A stretch of DNA of 30,111 nucleotides from an uncultured Alphaproteobacteria bacterium. GTDB lineage: Bacteria > Pseudomonadota > Alphaproteobacteria > Paracaedibacterales > CAIULA01. A program made the translations under genes and the position numbers. Each line of letters opens with the position of its first letter. Position 1 is the first letter of the stretch. Location: positions 1 through 30,111 of the forward strand of contig CAIVFQ010000109.1 of the NCBI GenBank assembly GCA_903905285.1, read 5' to 3'. Below are positions 26,163 through 30,111 of this stretch, in pieces. The notes beneath the pieces are model-generated. The model was not told the origin of the DNA. It was given only the letters and a program-made list of their open reading frames with translations, and did no database searches.

Positions 26163-27488
26163 ATGAACAAAACCTCATTTGAAACCTTAGCAAAAACTTT
26201 AATACAATCTCTGTACGTCGGTGAGGAATTGTCCCTGAGCTTAGAGGCCGAGGATACCTTCTATATGCGCCTTAATCAGGGAAAAGTTCGCCAAACCTTT
26301 AAGGTTAATCAGGGAAATGTAACTCTCAGATTTGTGAAAAATCAACGCTACGTTTTGCACGCCCTTCCCTTTGGCAATGACAACGATATCAATCACAAAA
26401 ATGCCTTGGCCGAACTTGAAAATTGCCGGCAGGTTGCTGCACAACTTCCCCCCGACCCGTTTTGCCCCACGTTAATGAAAGCTTGCGAATCAACCAGTTG
26501 TGAAATCTTCGACGCAGAATTACCAACGGAGGAAGACTGGTTCGACAAAATTTTGCCGCTGTTTAAGGGAAAATTGCAAGATTGCGCTGGCTTATTAACT
26601 TCTGGTCGCGTTATGCGGGCAGTTTCTGATTCACTGGGACAAAACCATTGGTTTAGCCGCGATGATTTTAATCTTGATTTGTCCTTTTACACGCCACAAC
26701 AAAAAGCCGTTAAATTTGTTTACACAAATCATCAGTGGTTAGCAAAAGACGTTGAAGAGAAGTTAGAGACGGTTAAGCAGAGATTAGATCAACTTGATCA
26801 CCATAATTATGAAGTTAAACCTGGACAGTATCGAACCTACTTTGAACCCCAAGCCGTAGCTGAATTGGTGGCGCTGTTATCACCAGGGGCGGCCGACTAT
26901 TATCAAGGATCTTCAGCCTTTCAAAAGTTGGCTAAGGGTCAGAATTTGTCTTCTAAAGTGATTTTAGCCGAAGATTTTTCTATAGGGCTTTCACCACGGT
27001 TTAATTCTTTGGGCGAAACGGCTCCCTTAAGGTTAGACCTGATTGAGGGGGGGCAATTAAAGAACTGGTTAACATCAACCCGAACAGCCAAAGAACACGA
27101 CTTAACCAGCAATTATGCTGAAGAGTCTGAAGGGATGCGATCGGCCCACTTAATGCCAGGCACGTTAGACAAAGAAGGTATCTTATCAGCCCTTGATACC
27201 GGTCTTTATGTTAGCAACCTTCATTATTTAAATTGGAGTGATTTGAATACGGGCCGATTAACAGGCATGACACGTTACGCCTGTTTTTGGGTAGAGAAAG
27301 GCCAGATCAAAGCCCCCATTCAAGACCTTAGATTTGACGAATCTTTTTACCATTTCTTAGGGGATGGCTTGGTTGAACTAACTAATTTTGTTGAAAAAAT
27401 TCCCGACACGTCAACGTATGATAAACGCGCAGTAGGCGGGGTATGCGTTCCAGGGATGTTGGTAAATGGGTTTAACTACACCTTGTGA
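26163..27488 (+). CDS. TldE/PmbA-like partner subunit
   Basis: A 441-residue relative of TldD without the HExxxH zinc motif, as expected of the non-catalytic partner that shapes the substrate channel. Shared fold marks are MRLNQGKVRQTFKVNQGNVTLRF near the N-terminus, and LPGTLDKEGILSALDTGLYV and LNTGRLTGMTRYACFWVEKG towards the C-terminus. A GGAGGA ribosome binding site lies within the last codons of tldD. Heterodimer formation is inferred from adjacency and family. I give no firm gene symbol because divergent partners are often labelled tldE or pmbA. Confidence 0.85.
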   Translation: MNKTSFETLAKTLIQSLYVGEELSLSLEAEDTFYMRLNQGKVRQTFKVNQGNVTLRFVKNQRYVLHALPFGNDNDINHKNALAELENCRQVAAQLPPDPFCPTLMKACESTSCEIFDAELPTEEDWFDKILPLFKGKLQDCAGLLTSGRVMRAVSDSLGQNHWFSRDDFNLDLSFYTPQQKAVKFVYTNHQWLAKDVEEKLETVKQRLDQLDHHNYEVKPGQYRTYFEPQAVAELVALLSPGAADYYQGSSAFQKLAKGQNLSSKVILAEDFSIGLSPRFNSLGETAPLRLDLIEGGQLKNWLTSTRTAKEHDLTSNYAEESEGMRSAHLMPGTLDKEGILSALDTGLYVSNLHYLNWSDLNTGRLTGMTRYACFWVEKGQIKAPIQDLRFDESFYHFLGDGLVELTNFVEKIPDTSTYDKRAVGGVCVPGMLVNGFNYTL

Positions 27489-27662
27489 ACGCCAGCAGAA
27501 GATTTTCATGCTGCGGTTAAAACGGGGAACTTCATTAAAAGGCAGAGATGGTTTTTTTGTGGATTGATAGGGGTTGAGTTTCTTGCGGACATAATTGTCC
27601 CTTTATAAGGGGCCCTCCTCGACCCCCCCAATCGCAGCGCCTCCCCACCGCAACTCCGCAAC

Positions 27663-27889
27663 ATGACTCTCCCTTTGCCTCAAAATCTTGCGATTTTGGG
27701 CACATCTTCGCACCGGATTCCATCCCGATGAAAATTCGTCTACAGTGACAAAGCGCTCCATCACTGTATACAAGGCAACCCTGTTTTAAAAACAAGGGGG
27801 GCTTTTATGAAAACCCAATCACGCACCCGACATATTCGGGTGTTTCTAACTCCACCGTCTTTAACCATAAAGCAAAATGGTTAACAAAT
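27663..27889. repeat. Multi-hairpin dispersed repeat, copy 2 (after tldE)
   Basis: Second copy of the 15794-16018 repeat, same orientation, in the 433-nt gap after tldE. Compared with copy 1 it has indels of 1 and 3 nt and frames broken by stops. Stems: 27679-27687 with 27692-27700 (9 pairs, one T-G), 27824-27830 with 27836-27842 (7 perfect pairs), TTAACCAT with ATGGTTAA (27861-27884 area), and the CCCTGTTTT/AAAACAAGGG arm near 27779. GGGG...CCCC lies to the left at 27608-27630. The rest of the gap holds no gene. Confidence 0.8.
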
Positions 27890-27921
27890 GATGAATCCAT
27901 AGCGTTTGAAACACGGAAATA

Positions 27922-28767
27922 TCAGACGTTAAGTCCCAAATAATTGTCAATGTCCTCTAAGGGCGTTTGTGACAAACAACCGCCCAGACGAAGGGGGAAT
28001 ACTTTTTCAGCCAGGCCCGTCGCATCATTGGTCACTAACAGCAACCCACATAAGGTGGCCTCGCCCTTAGCTGGCATGGGACGTTCAGGTGATGGCAGTC
28101 GTCGTGTGAATTTATATAAGGGCATTTCCTTAGCCATACCAATAATCGAATCATAATCACCACACATGCCCGCATCGCTTTGGTACGCTGTTCCGCCTGT
28201 TAAAATTCGCTGATCCGTTGTCGGCACATGGGTATGGGTACCAACAACCAAACTGACGCGTCCGTCGCAATAATGCCCCATCGCCATTTTTTCCGAGGTT
28301 GCCTCGCCATGAAAATCAAGAACAATCGCCTGCACAGAATTAGGTATGGAATATTTTTTCAGAACCTCTTCCACAGATCGGAAAGGGTCATCTAACGCCT
28401 CCATAAACAAGCGCGCCATAGCATTAATAACCAACACTGATTGACCTTTGGGCGTGGTATGAACCACATACCCTTGGCCTGGGGTAGAATCGGGGTAGTT
28501 TACGGGGCGTAATAACCGCTTGTCACTGTTGATGGTGCCTATGATCTCGCGTTGATCCCACACGTGATTACCGGTGGTAATGACATCAACACCCCATTTA
28601 TAAAAATCGCGACAAATCGTTTGTGTTATGCCAAAGCCATTGGCTGCATTTTCGCCATTCACAATAACGCAATCTAATTGAAAGCGCTGCCTAAGTTTGG
28701 GGATGTGGTGTTGAATAACGTCGCGACCACTGCGGCCCATGACATCACCACAAAAAAGAATCCTCAT
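27922..28767 (-). CDS. YmdB-type metallophosphoesterase (TIGR00282 family)
   Basis: A 281-residue phosphodiesterase; characterised relatives hydrolyse 2',3'-cyclic nucleotides. From the ATG at 28767 the protein starts MRILFCGDVMGRSGRDVI, the normal N-terminus of the family, with metal ligands at D8, E39-N40 (VNGEN) and N67-H68 (TGNHVWD), then DFHGEATSEK, GTHTHVPT and DAGMCGDY. The frame stays open upstream through the palindromic element to a TTG at 28881, so a 38-residue N-terminal extension is possible but non-native. The Shine-Dalgarno GAAGGG, 5 nt before the ATG, is the end of the inserted element. Confidence 0.93.
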   Translation of the reverse strand: MRILFCGDVMGRSGRDVIQHHIPKLRQRFQLDCVIVNGENAANGFGITQTICRDFYKWGVDVITTGNHVWDQREIIGTINSDKRLLRPVNYPDSTPGQGYVVHTTPKGQSVLVINAMARLFMEALDDPFRSVEEVLKKYSIPNSVQAIVLDFHGEATSEKMAMGHYCDGRVSLVVGTHTHVPTTDQRILTGGTAYQSDAGMCGDYDSIIGMAKEMPLYKFTRRLPSPERPMPAKGEATLCGLLLVTNDATGLAEKVFPLRLGGCLSQTPLEDIDNYLGLNV

Positions 28768-28771
28768 ACGC

Positions 28772-28891
28772 ACCCTTCGTCTTTGGAAATCTGTTTTTCG
28801 TAAATTGCGGACTCTCGCGTCCTCATGTACCCTATCGTACACTCCGGGCGCTCGGTCCTTATTTTCGAATCCATATTTCAAAATCCTTTGG
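28772..28891 (-). repeat. 120-bp palindromic element, copy B (kdsB/ymdB junction)
   Basis: Inverted relative to copy A at 22219-22338 and aligned to it without gaps. It overlaps the last 14 bases of kdsB, so the terminal residues SKGF and the TGA of kdsB are made by the element, and its other end supplies GAAGGG just before the ymdB ATG. It is stop-free in the ymdB frame. An A-T pair of copy A's outer stem is G-C here, a paired change that keeps the helix. Confidence 0.88.
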
Positions 28892-29636
28892 ATGTATTAC
28901 TCTGTTTTTCAAACCAACTTCTGGCTGATTCAAGGTCGGCTGCTGTATCAACGGTGTGGGGGATAGTCTCGACCAATTCTACATCAATACGCATGCCAGC
29001 TTCTAAGGCCCTTAGTTGTTCCAGGCGTTCGGCCTTTTCTAAAGGCGAAGCAGGTAAAGAAACAAATTTTTCCAACGCTTCATAGCGATACGCATAAACG
29101 CCAATGTGGTGATAGTGTGTGTCTGCCCCAAATGGAATGGCTGCGCGTGAAAAGTACAACCCGCGCCCTCTGGTAGGGCTTTCTTTAGCTAGGGCAATTT
29201 TCACCACGTTTTCATTGGTAAGATCCTGGGGATTTTCAATAACACAAGCAATGGTTGCAATGTCTACTGCTGGGTTTTCTAGGGGTCGTAAGACAGCCTG
29301 TAAAACGGTTGCACTAATATTAGGAAGGTCACCTTGAAGGTTGATGACAATAGGAGGCCTGGATTCGGATGCTAGGCTTTGAACAGCGGCCCACATACGA
29401 TCAGTACCTGAAGGTAAATCAGGGTGGGTTAAAATAGCCCGGCCCCCGTTTTGCTGAACAACTTCGGCAATTTCGGGCCCACAACAGGCCACAGCAACAG
29501 GGCCCATATTAGCCTCAAGCGCCCTTTGTAATACCTGAACAACCATTGGCAGGCCGTTAATTAAAGCCAACGACTTGCGTTCAAGTCGGGTCGATGCTAG
29601 GCGCGATGGAATAATAATTAAGGGTTGAACAGACAT
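28878..29636 (-). CDS. kdsB: 3-deoxy-manno-octulosonate cytidylyltransferase
   Basis: A 252-residue enzyme that activates Kdo as CMP-Kdo for lipid A core assembly. IIPSRLASTRLERKSLALI at 8-26 is the CTP-binding start, PSGTDRMWAA near 90 and NLQGDLPNI near 98 are the family motifs (usually QGDEP; Glu is Leu here), with the metal-binding Asp intact. AAGGAG precedes the ATG by 7 nt. The last codons come from the palindromic element. A Kdo pathway implies a lipopolysaccharide-bearing outer membrane. Confidence 0.95.
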   Translation of the reverse strand: MSVQPLIIIPSRLASTRLERKSLALINGLPMVVQVLQRALEANMGPVAVACCGPEIAEVVQQNGGRAILTHPDLPSGTDRMWAAVQSLASESRPPIVINLQGDLPNISATVLQAVLRPLENPAVDIATIACVIENPQDLTNENVVKIALAKESPTRGRGLYFSRAAIPFGADTHYHHIGVYAYRYEALEKFVSLPASPLEKAERLEQLRALEAGMRIDVELVETIPHTVDTAADLESARSWFEKQSNTSKGF

Positions 29637-29779
29637 ATTGGGCTCCTTTTGATTCTTACAGTTTAAACCTATACACCGCTTTTAGGGAATTTTGCCAAGA
29701 AATTTCTACGTTCGTTTTTGTTATCCACCATAACAAAGGAACCTTAGTCTTTCTAACTATGGCGGAGCATTAATTTATA

Positions 29780-29965
29780 TATAGCCAATCTCACATAAAT
29801 TGATTACGTTTTTCCTTTTTTTAAACCCTAAATTGTCATTGCGAGCCCCTGAAAGGGGTGTGGCAATCTCCTGAAAGTGTGCCGCCATGGCCGGAGATCA
29901 CCACGTCGCTTACGCTCCTCGTGATGACAATCTTGATATAACTAATTCATGGTGAACTGGCTATA
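29780..29965. repeat. Nested inverted-repeat element (MITE-like)
   Basis: The 475 nt after the kdsB start hold no full gene. TATAGCCA at 29780 and its complement TGGCTATA-like end (GGCTATA, 29959-29965) begin an imperfect inverted repeat of about 28 nt. Inside it, 29832-29931 is a 100-bp palindrome with ends ATTGTCATTGCGAG and CTCGTGATGACAAT, an inner CCCC/GGGG hairpin, and GGAGATCACCACGTCGCT. Repeats of this CATTGCGAG/CACGTCGC type are scattered in many bacterial genomes, including intracellular alphaproteobacteria. Probably non-coding. Confidence 0.7.
29790..29813. repeat. 24-bp exact repeat, right copy
   Basis: Identical to 1979-2002, same orientation. Here it is the inner part of the left arm of the 29780-29965 inverted repeat, so the 1979 copy looks like a remnant or a solo arm of the same family. 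Confidence 0.8.
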
Positions 29966-30041
29966 GAATGGCTGTTAACGTTTTGTTAAACAGACATGTA
30001 TATATTGGATATAACTAAGCAATGTTTAGTCATCAATAATT

Positions 30042-30111
30042 ATGTTTGTAAGGTGTTTCTTTTTAATAGCCATATCATTGTCAGCCAGCATTGGTATTGG
30101 GAATTCAGCAA
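30042..30111 (+). CDS. Start of a secreted protein (cut by window edge)
   Basis: ATG at 30042 opens 23 codons to the edge: MFVRCFFLIAISLSASIGI then GNSA. One Arg, a hydrophobic core and a small-residue end (NSA) make a convincing Sec signal peptide. No clear Shine-Dalgarno precedes it. The mature protein is outside the window. Confidence 0.45.
   Translation, partial: MFVRCFFLIAISLSASIGIGNSA

Noticed and set aside
28768..28881. N-terminal extension of the YmdB-type protein from TTG 28881
   Set aside because: The extension is entirely the palindromic element, while the ATG at 28767 gives the normal family N-terminus with a good ribosome site.
1..30111. tRNA genes, CRISPR arrays or a prophage
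   Set aside because: I found no cloverleaf-like sequence with a TTCGA arm in the gaps, no regularly spaced repeats, and no phage structural genes.

Overview
The window looks like part of an AT-rich intracellular alphaproteobacterium, most plausibly of the Holosporales/Rickettsiales type. This is inferred from gene content and style: alphaproteobacterial secDF, pheST, TldD/TldE and kdsB genes with low-GC codon use, an IS1-like transposase edge, a secreted host-directed-looking protein, and palindromic repeats inserted in and around genes. No 16S rRNA gene or tRNA is present, so the placement rests on style rather than on a marker.

Layout. 1-1.3 kb: the end of an IS1-like transposase gene and a secreted protein with a deaminase-like zinc motif and nuclear-localisation-like basic stretches. 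1.4-4 kb: DedA protein, then (minus strand) ribonuclease HII and a CPA2 cation:proton antiporter. 4.3-8.2 kb: NlpD-like LysM/degenerate-M23 lipoprotein, then yajC-secD-secF. 8.2-13.8 kb: five envelope-sugar genes packed directly behind secF (a glycosyltransferase broken by an in-frame TGA, Gfo/Idh/MocA oxidoreductase, NAD-dependent epimerase, SAM C-methyltransferase, nucleotide-sugar dehydrogenase). 13.8-21.3 kb: rpmI-rplT, pheS-pheT, lepA and asd. 21.3-24.5 kb: a small secreted protein, a metallo-beta-lactamase-fold hydrolase, rpiB and the CCA-adding enzyme. 24.7-27.5 kb: the TldD/TldE protease pair. 27.9-29.6 kb (minus strand): a YmdB-type phosphodiesterase and kdsB. The right end is a repeat-rich non-coding stretch followed by the first codons of another secreted protein.

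The most unusual content is a set of repeats. (1) A 120-bp imperfect palindrome occurs twice on opposite strands, gap-free and about 82% identical. One copy is a 40-codon in-frame insertion inside the hydrolase gene; the other spans the kdsB/ymdB junction, giving kdsB its last codons and stop and ymdB its Shine-Dalgarno. This behaves like the Rickettsia palindromic elements but is read in a different frame in each copy. (2) A roughly 225-bp multi-hairpin repeat lies between pheS and pheT and again after tldE; paired positions change together in at least one stem and indels break any reading frame, which points to a structured non-coding element. (3) A 24-bp exact repeat and a 100-bp palindrome nested in a longer inverted repeat lie near the right end.

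How the genes work together: most are housekeeping (protein export, translation, tRNA maturation, lysine/threonine precursor and Kdo supply). The accessory interest is at the secreted deaminase-like protein, the sugar cassette behind secF and the repeat families.
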